Assembly: GCA_002791435.1 (NCBI GenBank)
Contig: PFXB01000042.1
Span: 1-17,722 of the forward strand
Reading direction: 5' to 3'
Source: a candidate division WWE3 bacterium CG_4_9_14_3_um_filter_43_9
GTDB lineage: Bacteria; Patescibacteriota; CPR3; GCA-002780085
DNA length: 17,722 nt
Each line of letters begins with the position of its first letter. Within the stretch, counting starts at the first letter, position 1. A model generated the notes under the pieces. The model made no database searches, had not been told where the DNA came from, and saw nothing but the letters and a program-made list of their open reading frames with translations. This document shows, one piece after another, positions 1 to 6,150 of this stretch. Made by a program: the position numbers and the translations under genes.

Positions 1-17
1 AATTCTGAGAGGATTCG

Positions 18-449
18 ATGCTAATTGGTGAATTCAAAAATCAAGTGGGCGAAAAAAATCGAGTTGCTTTTCCGAAAAAGTTCAGAGAAGAACTAGGAGA
101 AAAACTCATCGTCACCCAAGGATATGAAGGGTGTTTAGTTATTGTTTCTCCTTTTCAATGGCAGACGATGATTGATGAATCTTCCTCAGGGCCTTTCGTT
201 TCCCAGTCGGTCAGAGACACTTCGCGCTTCCTTTTAGGGGGAGCTGCGGAAGTCGAGCTTGACGATCAGGGACGTTTTGTTATCTCTCCAAATTTAATTG
301 AATATGCTCAAATCAAAAACGAGATAATTTTTCTCGGTTTAAGCCGTTGGGTTGAAGTTTGGGATGCTGAAAAATGGTTACAACGTAAGCAATACATTGT
401 TGAACATAGCAGTGAAATCGCTGACAAATTAAGCGAGATCACTCTTTAG
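18..449 (+). CDS. mraZ: Transcriptional regulator / division-cluster protein MraZ
   Basis: This 143-residue protein has the MraZ layout of two SpoVT-AbrB-like halves. The first signature is EKNRVAFPKKFRE near residues 12-24 and the second is DDQGRFVISP near residues 82-91. In characterised bacteria MraZ is a DNA-binding ring protein that controls the promoter of the dcw cluster, normally as its first gene. That fits its position directly ahead of rsmH. The ATG at 18 is preceded by GAGAGG at 7-12, a good ribosome-binding site. In the first half the usual D-x-x-G-R is altered to E-K-N-R, while the second half keeps DxxGR. Only 17 bases upstream are visible, so its promoter and any TGGG-type operator repeats lie outside the window. 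Length is normal for the family and identification is secure. Confidence 0.95.
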   Translation: MLIGEFKNQVGEKNRVAFPKKFREELGEKLIVTQGYEGCLVIVSPFQWQTMIDESSSGPFVSQSVRDTSRFLLGGAAEVELDDQGRFVISPNLIEYAQIKNEIIFLGLSRWVEVWDAEKWLQRKQYIVEHSSEIADKLSEITL

Positions 450-499
450 TTGCAAAATTACTTTACAGCTTGATTTAAAAAGTAAGGCAATCTTTTCCT

Positions 500-514
500 C
501 CTCCGCTTGGGAGG
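500..514 (+). repeat. Small GC-rich hairpin downstream of mraZ
   Basis: CCTCC at 500-504 pairs with GGAGG at 510-514 around a five-base loop. No T-run follows, so it does not look like an intrinsic terminator. It may be a local part of the structured spacer between mraZ and rsmH, or a worn copy of the hairpin repeats seen elsewhere in the window. Confidence 0.35.
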
Positions 515-524
515 TCTTTATCGG

Positions 525-612
525 GGCTGGCAGATCCAAGCACTGTCCCTTGTACAAGCGGGGTTGCCCACAAGTTTAGGCAACTGTTTGTGCAAAATTG
601 GATTTGCCAGCC
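525..612 (+). ncRNA. Candidate structured RNA element in the mraZ-rsmH spacer
   Basis: The spacer holds a nested fold found by hand pairing. The outer stem pairs 525-539 with 598-612, 15 base pairs with a single G-U. A second stem, GCAC 540-543 with GTGC 590-593, sits directly inside it, leaving AAAA (594-597) as a bulge. Within this lie two hairpins: one around the perfect palindrome CTTGTACAAG (549-558) and one pairing GTTGCC 563-568 with GGCAAC 579-584. The loop of the last hairpin contains ACAAG (570-574), complementary to CTTGT (549-553), so a pseudoknot or alternative fold is possible. It ends about 30 bases before the rsmH start, so it could be a 5' leader regulating rsmH or a small RNA. 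The outer arms also resemble the hairpin repeat at 16057-16082, so a repeat origin is possible. No match to a named RNA family is claimed. Confidence 0.4.
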
Positions 613-641
613 GTCTTAAATGAAAAAATTCTATTAATATA

Positions 642-1592
642 GTGGATCATATTCCGGTTCTTGTTAATGAAGCTATAGCAGGATTAAAAATCAAAAAGGT
701 CGGCGTTTTTTTTGATGGGACCCTAGGTGATGGTGGTTTTGCCACTGAAATCCTAAAAAAGCTGCAAGGCGGAACATTTGTTGGTCTGGATGTTGATCCT
801 CAAGCCCTGGAAAGAAGTTTTAATAAAATTAGAAGCCTTAAGAATTTTAGCAAGGTCAGTCGCAGAAAAGAAGAATTTTTACTTGAGGATAAAAATTTAA
901 AGGTTTTTCTTTTACAACGGAACTTCGCCCAGATTGCAGAAATTGTGCAAGAAAAGAATCTTGGTGGGATTGATGGGATTGTACTGGATTTGGGATTTTC
1001 GAGTTTTCAGCTTGAGGAAAGCCGGCGCGGATTTTCATTCTTGAAACAAGAAGACTTAGACATGAGGTTTGATCCGCGTCTTGACAATAGAGCCTCGGAT
1101 ATTATCAATCAGCTTACCAAGGAGGAATTAAATGAAATATTTCGTTTTTTGGGGGAAGAACCTCTTTCAAGGATTATTGCAGATACTCTTGTTCGCCAAC
1201 GTCGATTAAAACCGATTATCAAAACTCAGGAATTGGTTGAGATTGTTAAAGATGTCTATGGTAAGAAGTACCGCTACAGATCGAAAAGACATCCGGCAAC
1301 AAGGGTGTTTCAAGCGTTACGGATTGCTGTTAATGATGAACTTCGTAATTTACAGCAGGCGCTAAATTCCAGTGGTAAAGTTTTAAATTTTGGCGGCAGG
1401 CTAGATGTTATTAGTTTTCACTCACTCGAAGATCGAATCGTAAAAAATTTTTTTAAAAGGTCAGATTTTAAAATCATCAATAAAAAACCGATTATTCCAA
1501 GCGAAGACGAAAAAAGACAGAATCCAAGATCAAGAAGTGCCAAATTAAGAATCGGAGAAAAAATTAAAAATGGGAAAAAGAAAAACCTTTAG
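642..1592 (+). CDS. rsmH: 16S rRNA (cytosine1402-N4)-methyltransferase RsmH (MraW)
   Basis: The 316-residue product starts MDHIPVLVNE, the family's conserved N-terminus, and carries the SAM-binding motif DGTLGDGG at residues 25-32. It also has DGIVLDLGFSSFQLE, the helical-insert signature RHPATRVFQALRIAVNDEL, the SFHSLEDRIVK motif and the C-terminal NPRSRSAKLR. RsmH methylates N4 of C1402 in the 16S rRNA decoding centre and is classically encoded after mraZ in the dcw cluster. The start is GTG at 642: an in-frame TGA lies at 621-623 and no better start lies between. There is no Shine-Dalgarno sequence, only AT-rich DNA upstream, so translation may depend on a leaderless transcript or on the structured element before it. 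It overlaps the next gene by 23 bases. Confidence 0.96.
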   Translation: MDHIPVLVNEAIAGLKIKKVGVFFDGTLGDGGFATEILKKLQGGTFVGLDVDPQALERSFNKIRSLKNFSKVSRRKEEFLLEDKNLKVFLLQRNFAQIAEIVQEKNLGGIDGIVLDLGFSSFQLEESRRGFSFLKQEDLDMRFDPRLDNRASDIINQLTKEELNEIFRFLGEEPLSRIIADTLVRQRRLKPIIKTQELVEIVKDVYGKKYRYRSKRHPATRVFQALRIAVNDELRNLQQALNSSGKVLNFGGRLDVISFHSLEDRIVKNFFKRSDFKIINKKPIIPSEDEKRQNPRSRSAKLRIGEKIKNGKKKNL

Positions 1593-1923
1593 AACAAAAG
1601 CCAGAGTTTATAAAAAAGCGGCCAGCAAAATTAAAGCCCTTCCCTTGCATGGGGTAAAACTTGCGTTAATGATACTGGTTCTGGGATTTTTGACTTCACA
1701 ACTGGTTCTTTGTAACCGTCTATCCACCAAAGGAGAAGAATTACAACTTTTGGAACAACAGGGGAATCAGCTGGCTCAGAGAAAAATCGATCTTGATCAA
1801 GAAATTGCCAAACTATCCTCTCTTTCTAGAATTGAAAATGAGTCTAAAGAAAAATTGGGGATGTTTTCGGGAATACAGAAGGTTGAGTATTTTTCTAAAG
1901 AAAATGTTGCTTCATTAAGATAA
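1570..1923 (+). CDS. FtsL/DivIC-like septum formation membrane protein
   Basis: This 117-residue protein has a basic cytoplasmic N-terminus (about residues 1-28, rich in Lys and Arg) and one membrane segment at about residues 29-48. A predicted coiled coil follows at about 52-90 (ELQLLEQQGNQLAQRKIDL), then a short tail. That is the single-pass bitopic layout of FtsL and DivIC, which bridge division complexes to septal PBPs. FtsL normally lies between rsmH and the septal PBP gene, exactly as here. The reading frame overlaps the end of rsmH by 23 bases; GGAG at 1554-1557 is the nearest ribosome-binding site, rather far upstream of the ATG. FtsL and DivIC are too divergent to separate by eye, so no symbol is given; the identification rests on topology and position. 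Confidence 0.75.
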   Translation: MGKRKTFRTKARVYKKAASKIKALPLHGVKLALMILVLGFLTSQLVLCNRLSTKGEELQLLEQQGNQLAQRKIDLDQEIAKLSSLSRIENESKEKLGMFSGIQKVEYFSKENVASLR

Positions 1924-1945
1924 TTAGATCATCACCATTAAAAAA

Positions 1946-1961
1946 GCAAAACAGCTTTTGC
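1946..1961 (+). repeat. Small hairpin downstream of the FtsL-like gene
   Basis: GCAAAA (1946-1951) pairs with TTTTGC (1956-1961) around a four-base loop. The stem is AT-rich and weak and no clear T-run follows it, so terminator activity is doubtful. Confidence 0.3.
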
Positions 1962-1981
1962 AACACTTAAACTTTAAATGC

Positions 1982-2012
1982 TATACCCAAATTATTCCAG
2001 TTTTTGGGTATA
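1982..2012 (+). repeat. 10-bp inverted repeat in the ftsL-PBP spacer
   Basis: TATACCCAAA (1982-1991) is perfectly complementary to TTTGGGTATA (2003-2012) with an 11-base loop. It could be an attenuating hairpin or a protein-binding inverted repeat. No uridine tract follows, so it is not a typical intrinsic terminator. Confidence 0.45.
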
Positions 2013-2021
2013 TATTCACTA

Positions 2022-2049
2022 ACTCTCTCCCGCCAAGGCGGGATCGAGT
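2022..2049 (+). repeat. GC-rich hairpin repeat, copy 1 (constant TCT/ATC internal loop)
   Basis: ACTC (2022-2025) pairs with GAGT (2046-2049) and CCCGCC (2029-2034) pairs with GGCGGG (2037-2042). An asymmetric internal loop of TCT on the left and ATC on the right separates the two stems. The same architecture recurs at 16057-16082 and 16230-16258 with different but still complementary arms. It is the only such element in the division block, lying in the spacer before the PBP gene. Confidence 0.6.
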
Positions 2050-2096
2050 ATTATGATTATAAAGCATATATCTAAAATTCCGGTTAAAAATATCTT

Positions 2097-3890
2097 ATGG
2101 GAAAAAGCAAATCATCGGTGATTGCTTGGAGGTTGAATTTTTTCCGTTTTCTCATCCTTCTTTTTTTTGCCTGTTTAATTTTTAAATTTTTTAAAATTCA
2201 AGTATTGGCCCACGCCGAATATTCATCAATTGCAACTAAACAACATTGGGTGGGAAGAGAAATTCCGGCGGAGCGCGGCAAAATTTTGATGTCGGATGGA
2301 TTCACTTTGGCGATCGATATTAATACCTATCTTTTATACTCCATCCCTCCCAAGGTCAACGATTCCAAAGCAACAGCCGAAAAATTAATCGATGTGATCG
2401 GTTTTGAAACTAAAGCTGAAACCGAGGAGGACAGAAAGCAGGATAAGGAAAAAGCAACTCGGCAACTTGAAGATAAGCTTAATCAGAAAAAGTTGCAATG
2501 GATTGCTTTGGCAAGGAAGCTTGATGCAATGGAAAAAGCCAAAATCGAAAGTCTAAGTTTAGAAGGAATCGGCTTTGAAAAAGAATTTACCAGGTTTTAT
2601 CCGGAAGGAAAGACGGCCTCGCATGTTTTAGGTTTTGTTGGATCAGATGAACAAGGAAATAAGGTTGGTTATTATGGCATTGAAGGTTATTTTGACGGGA
2701 TTTTAAAAGGATTATCAGGCGTATTGTCCGAAGAGCAAGATCCTGTAGGGAGGCCTATTCCGGTTGGTGACTATATCCCACTTTTAGCTGAAAATGGACA
2801 AGACGTAGTTTTAACTTTAAATCATGAACTTCAATACTTAATTGAGAAAAAGTTAAAAGAAGGAGTTGAAAGATATGATGCGAAAAGCGGTTCTGTGATT
2901 ATTCTAGATCCCGCAAGCGGTGAAATTCTGGCCATGGCCAATTATCCCGATTATTCACCTCAAGATTGGGAAAAATGGGCTAATGATGATTTTGCCGAAG
3001 GTGAAATAAAGGATAAATATAGGATCGGAAAGGACGTTTTCCAAAATAGTGCCATCGCTAAAGTTTATGAGCCGGGTTCAGTTTTTAAGCCCTTTACTAT
3101 GAGTGCGGGGATCGAGACCGGGAAAATCACACCCGAGACGACTTTCGAAAGTAAGCCTATTGAAATTCAGGGATACGTCATCCGCACATGGAATGACAAG
3201 TACTTTGGGGAGGAGTCGATGAGTGAAGTTTTGCAGCATTCTGATAACACTGGTGCGGCTTGGCTGGCACTGCAATTGGGAGTAGATACAGTTTACGATT
3301 ATTTTAAAAAATATCATTTAGGTGAGAAAATTGATATAAAACTTGAAGATGAAGAGGAGGGTTTGGTTAAACCCAAAGACGAATGGATGCCAATCGATTT
3401 AGCCACAGCGGCTTTTGGACAAGGAATTTCGGTGACACCTTTGCAACTTATTTCTGCCTATCAAGTTATTGCGAACAACGGAATTTATAACAGACCCCAA
3501 ATTGTCAAAGAAATTCGCGGGGAAGACAAAACAACAACCTACAAATCACCACCCCCAGAAAGAATTATTTCCGAAGAAACAGCCAAAACTTTAGTGGATA
3601 TGTTGACTTCGGTGGTTGAAAAGGGAGAATTCAAATTTGCAGTTCTTCCTGGCTACAAAATAGCGGGAAAAACCGGAACAGCTCAAATTCCCCGAAACGG
3701 AACATATGATCCGAATAAGACTGACTGCACTTTCGTCGGTTTTGCCCCGGCCTCAGAGCCGAAGTTTTTAATGCTAGTGAAACTGGAAGAGCCGACTGCC
3801 TCTACCTATAGTGCCGAAACCGCAGTCCCACTCTGGATGAATATCGTCAAAGAACTGTTTGTGTATTATGGTGTTCCCCCCAATAATTAA
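2097..3890 (+). CDS. Class B penicillin-binding protein (FtsI/PBP2-type D,D-transpeptidase)
   Basis: The 597-residue protein has a short cytoplasmic tail, a membrane anchor at about residues 12-33, and a PBP dimerisation/pedestal region beginning at the conserved PAERGKIL near residue 58. The transpeptidase domain follows. All three penicilloyl-serine motifs are present: S328-x-x-K331 in EPGSVFKP, S382-D-N384, and K525-T-G527 in GKTGTAQ. There is no C-terminal PASTA repeat. The protein crosslinks peptidoglycan outside the membrane, and its place after the FtsL-like gene suggests the septal enzyme FtsI. A charged stretch at about residues 95-130 (EEDRKQDKEK) is probably a family-variable helical segment. 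The ATG at 2097 has no Shine-Dalgarno sequence. A terminator-like hairpin follows. FtsI versus elongation PBP2 cannot be settled from sequence alone. Confidence 0.93.
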   Translation: MGKSKSSVIAWRLNFFRFLILLFFACLIFKFFKIQVLAHAEYSSIATKQHWVGREIPAERGKILMSDGFTLAIDINTYLLYSIPPKVNDSKATAEKLIDVIGFETKAETEEDRKQDKEKATRQLEDKLNQKKLQWIALARKLDAMEKAKIESLSLEGIGFEKEFTRFYPEGKTASHVLGFVGSDEQGNKVGYYGIEGYFDGILKGLSGVLSEEQDPVGRPIPVGDYIPLLAENGQDVVLTLNHELQYLIEKKLKEGVERYDAKSGSVIILDPASGEILAMANYPDYSPQDWEKWANDDFAEGEIKDKYRIGKDVFQNSAIAKVYEPGSVFKPFTMSAGIETGKITPETTFESKPIEIQGYVIRTWNDKYFGEESMSEVLQHSDNTGAAWLALQLGVDTVYDYFKKYHLGEKIDIKLEDEEEGLVKPKDEWMPIDLATAAFGQGISVTPLQLISAYQVIANNGIYNRPQIVKEIRGEDKTTTYKSPPPERIISEETAKTLVDMLTSVVEKGEFKFAVLPGYKIAGKTGTAQIPRNGTYDPNKTDCTFVGFAPASEPKFLMLVKLEEPTASTYSAETAVPLWMNIVKELFVYYGVPPNN

Positions 3891-3896
3891 GATTTT

Positions 3897-3925
3897 TGCA
3901 ATTCAATCTGGAATTTGCAGTTTTT
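3897..3925 (+). terminator. Weak Rho-independent terminator candidate after the PBP gene
   Basis: TGCAATTC (3897-3904) pairs with GAATTTGCA (3911-3919), eight pairs with one bulged T, around a six-base loop. After G3920 comes TTTTT (3921-3925). The stem is AT-rich and therefore weak, but its place just after the PBP stop codon and ahead of a promoter-like sequence fits an operon boundary. Confidence 0.45.
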
Positions 3926-3964
3926 AGATTACCTCATTGGATGTAAACCAGGGTAATTTTAGTA

Positions 3965-3970
3965 TATAAT
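3965..3970 (+). promoter_or_regulatory. Perfect -10 box immediately upstream of murE (leaderless promoter candidate)
   Basis: TATAAT occurs six bases before the murE ATG at 3977. Transcription normally starts 6-8 bases after the -10 box, so the mRNA would begin at or next to the start codon. No Shine-Dalgarno sequence is present, consistent with a leaderless message. The -35 region is weak: TTGGAT at 3937-3942 is 22 bases away, too far for a standard spacer. Confidence 0.5.
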
Positions 3971-3976
3971 CATTCC

Positions 3977-5371
3977 ATGCAAAAATTGATTCTAAAGTTA
4001 AAATCTTTGATTCCCCAACGACTCAGGAATTTCTATCACCTTTTGATTGCCATAGGAGCCAATCTGTATTATCGCAATCCGTCGCGAAAACTATTCGTTA
4101 TTGGAGTGACCGGAACTGACGGTAAAACCACCACCGTCAATCTGATTTACCATCTTTTAAAGACGGCCGGCAAGAAGGTTTCTCTGATTTCGACAGTGAA
4201 AGCGATCATTGGAGAAGAAGAATATCATCTGGGTTTTCATGTAACCACCCCGGATCCGCGCGAAATTCAAAAATTTATATCACTGGCGGCGCTGGCCGGA
4301 AGCGAATATCTCATTTTAGAAACCACCTCACATGCCTTGGACCAGTTTCGAGTCTGGGGAGTAAATTTTAGAATGGGGGTTTTAACCAACATTACTTCAG
4401 AGCATCTGGATTATCATAAAAATTATGAAAATTATTTACAAAGCAAAGCCAAATTATTTAAAAAAACCGCACTGGCAATCTTAAACGCAGATGATCCTTC
4501 TTTTGCTAAACTGAAATCAGAGGTCAAAGGACGCGTCTTGTCTTACGGAATCAAAAAGTCGGCTGATGTGATGGCAATTCATATCAGACACGAAGCGTTG
4601 GAAACCCGCTTTGATGTCACGTTTTCTCAAGCTGAAGTTTTAGCTGCCAATCAGTGGGGGCAAGAAGACCTTAAGTATGGCAATGAGTTTGAGCTTGGAG
4701 ATGAAAAATATCTTGAGTATCCGATTCGGTCAAACCTTTTGGGCGAGTTTAATATCAACAATATATTGGCTGCCATCGCCTGTGTTTTGAAACTTAATCT
4801 TTCTCCTCAAGAAATTATGGAAGGCATCCAAAGCTTTATGCCGCCCCAAGGAAGAATGGAGAGAGTTGAAACAGGCAGGGATTTTGAGGTAATGATTGAT
4901 TTTGCCCATACACCCGGCGCTTTTGAAAAAGTCTTACCATTCGTCAAATCAATTACTAGGGGCAGGCTGGTTCATGTTTTTGGTGCAGCCGGTTTAAGAG
5001 ATTTTGCAAAAAGACCAAAAATGGGAGCAATTTCGGCTCAATATGCGGATCTTATCGTATTAACTGCCGAAGACCCCCGCACAGAGGATGTTAACCAGAT
5101 AATGAGTGAAATTGCGAGCGGAGCCAAAAAGGGCCAATTTAAAGAGGTGTCAGTCGCGGCATTTGAGAAATCTGAAAAAGGCCAGCTTTTTCTTATTCCT
5201 GATCGTCAAGATGCGATTGAATTTGCGGTCAGAAAGTTGGCCCAGAGAGATGATCTGATTTTTATTTCCGGGAAAGGGCATGAAACATCAATGTGTTTAG
5301 GCCATCAAGAATTTCCTTGGTCAGAGCGGAAAGCGGTAGTCGAGGCTTTGAAAGAAAGGAAGGATTTTTGA
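3977..5371 (+). CDS. murE: UDP-MurNAc-tripeptide synthetase MurE-like Mur ligase (short N-terminal domain)
   Basis: This 464-residue Mur ligase has the ATP loop GTDGKTT at 46-52, HVTTPDP at 88-94, and the ETTSHALDQ and NITSEHLDYH signatures. It also has the carbamylated-lysine region SKAKLF (K157), GEFNINN at 256-262, and the C-terminal KGHE at 433-436. It adds the third residue to UDP-MurNAc-L-Ala-D-Glu in the cytoplasm. The specificity loop reads EDPR (365-368), against DNPR in meso-diaminopimelate enzymes and DNPA in the Lys-type Staphylococcus enzyme. The retained Arg favours diaminopimelate. Classical MurE has about 110 residues before the P-loop; here there are only 45, including a hydrophobic helix at about 20-32, so the UDP-binding domain 1 is essentially missing. 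The start directly follows a -10 box. The stop overlaps the TTG start of pgeF. Confidence 0.88.
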   Translation: MQKLILKLKSLIPQRLRNFYHLLIAIGANLYYRNPSRKLFVIGVTGTDGKTTTVNLIYHLLKTAGKKVSLISTVKAIIGEEEYHLGFHVTTPDPREIQKFISLAALAGSEYLILETTSHALDQFRVWGVNFRMGVLTNITSEHLDYHKNYENYLQSKAKLFKKTALAILNADDPSFAKLKSEVKGRVLSYGIKKSADVMAIHIRHEALETRFDVTFSQAEVLAANQWGQEDLKYGNEFELGDEKYLEYPIRSNLLGEFNINNILAAIACVLKLNLSPQEIMEGIQSFMPPQGRMERVETGRDFEVMIDFAHTPGAFEKVLPFVKSITRGRLVHVFGAAGLRDFAKRPKMGAISAQYADLIVLTAEDPRTEDVNQIMSEIASGAKKGQFKEVSVAAFEKSEKGQLFLIPDRQDAIEFAVRKLAQRDDLIFISGKGHETSMCLGHQEFPWSERKAVVEALKERKDF

Positions 5372-6150
5372 GTCACCTTAAGGTTAATTTAGCAGTTTAT
5401 CGATTGCACGAATTTTCAAAGTTGGGAAATACCGTTCATGGGTTTTCAACCCGCCAATTTTATCCTTTAACTGTCAGAGATCTGTGGCAAAGGACACCAG
5501 TAGCGCTGCAATTTGCCAGTCAAGTGGGATTTGATTTAGAGAAGGTTGTGGCGATGGATCAGGTGCATGGCGATCGGATAGCCATGGTGGACAGTAAAGA
5601 TACGGGTAAACTGATAGGCAAAACTGATGGTTTGGTTACCAGAGAAAAGGGTGTTTACTTGGCAATTAAAACGGCAGATTGTGCGCCTCTCTTGTTTTAT
5701 GAAATCCAAAAACAAATTATTGCCGTAGCACATGCTGGCTGGAAAGGAGTTTTAAAAAAGATAGCAGGCAAGGTTGTTCACAAAATGAAGGATGAATTCG
5801 GCGCGGATACCAGTCAGATTTTGGTGGGGATCGGACCGACCATCGGTGCTTGTTGCTATCATATTACAAGAGAACGACTAGATTTGTTCAAAACAGAACT
5901 CGGAGCAGACTTAACTGTTTATTCGTCGCGCAAGAAGCAAATTTTTTTAGATCTGCCCTTAATGATTATCAAACAACTTGTGAAAGCAGGGATCAAAGAA
6001 AGCAATATCGAGAACGGAGCCATCTGTACCGTATGTTTTTCGCAAAAGTTCTATTCCCGCAGAGCGGATATGGCCAGGTATGGAAAATTGCAGGGCGAAA
6101 TTATTGGAATTTTAGGAATGAGGAGGCAGATAAATGATTCATTTCAATAA
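5368..6150 (+). CDS. pgeF: Peptidoglycan editing factor PgeF (YfiH/multicopper-oxidase-like fold)
   Basis: The product of about 260 residues carries the three metal-ligand signatures of the YfiH/DUF152 family: H67 in DQVHGDR, C105 in KTADCAPL and H122 in VAHAGWKG. It also has GIGPTIGACCYHI. In Escherichia coli PgeF hydrolyses UDP-MurNAc-L-Ser made by mistake by MurC, keeping L-Ala at position 1 of the stem peptide. Some homologues also act on purine nucleosides. The family places its zinc site at these residues. I start it at TTG 5368, which overlaps the murE stop as TTGA, is preceded by GGAAGG (5358-5363) and gives a normal family length. An upstream in-frame ATG at 5293 would add 25 residues read out of frame through the conserved murE C-terminus. 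Its place inside a mur operon supports the editing role. Confidence 0.9.
   Translation: MSHLKVNLAVYRLHEFSKLGNTVHGFSTRQFYPLTVRDLWQRTPVALQFASQVGFDLEKVVAMDQVHGDRIAMVDSKDTGKLIGKTDGLVTREKGVYLAIKTADCAPLLFYEIQKQIIAVAHAGWKGVLKKIAGKVVHKMKDEFGADTSQILVGIGPTIGACCYHITRERLDLFKTELGADLTVYSSRKKQIFLDLPLMIIKQLVKAGIKESNIENGAICTVCFSQKFYSRRADMARYGKLQGEIIGILGMRRQINDSFQ

Noticed and set aside
525..612. Spacer element as a tRNA
   Set aside because: The stem lengths and nested order do not form a cloverleaf, and no T-loop GTTCRA or CCA end is seen.
1982..2012. Intrinsic terminator after the FtsL-like gene
   Set aside because: The stem is good but no T-run follows it.
2053..2121. Short 22-codon reading frame running into the PBP gene
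   Set aside because: It is too short, lacks a ribosome-binding site and has no recognisable content.
5293..5367. N-terminal extension of PgeF from ATG 5293
   Set aside because: These codons read the murE C-terminus out of frame; TTG 5368 has a ribosome-binding site and gives the normal family length.
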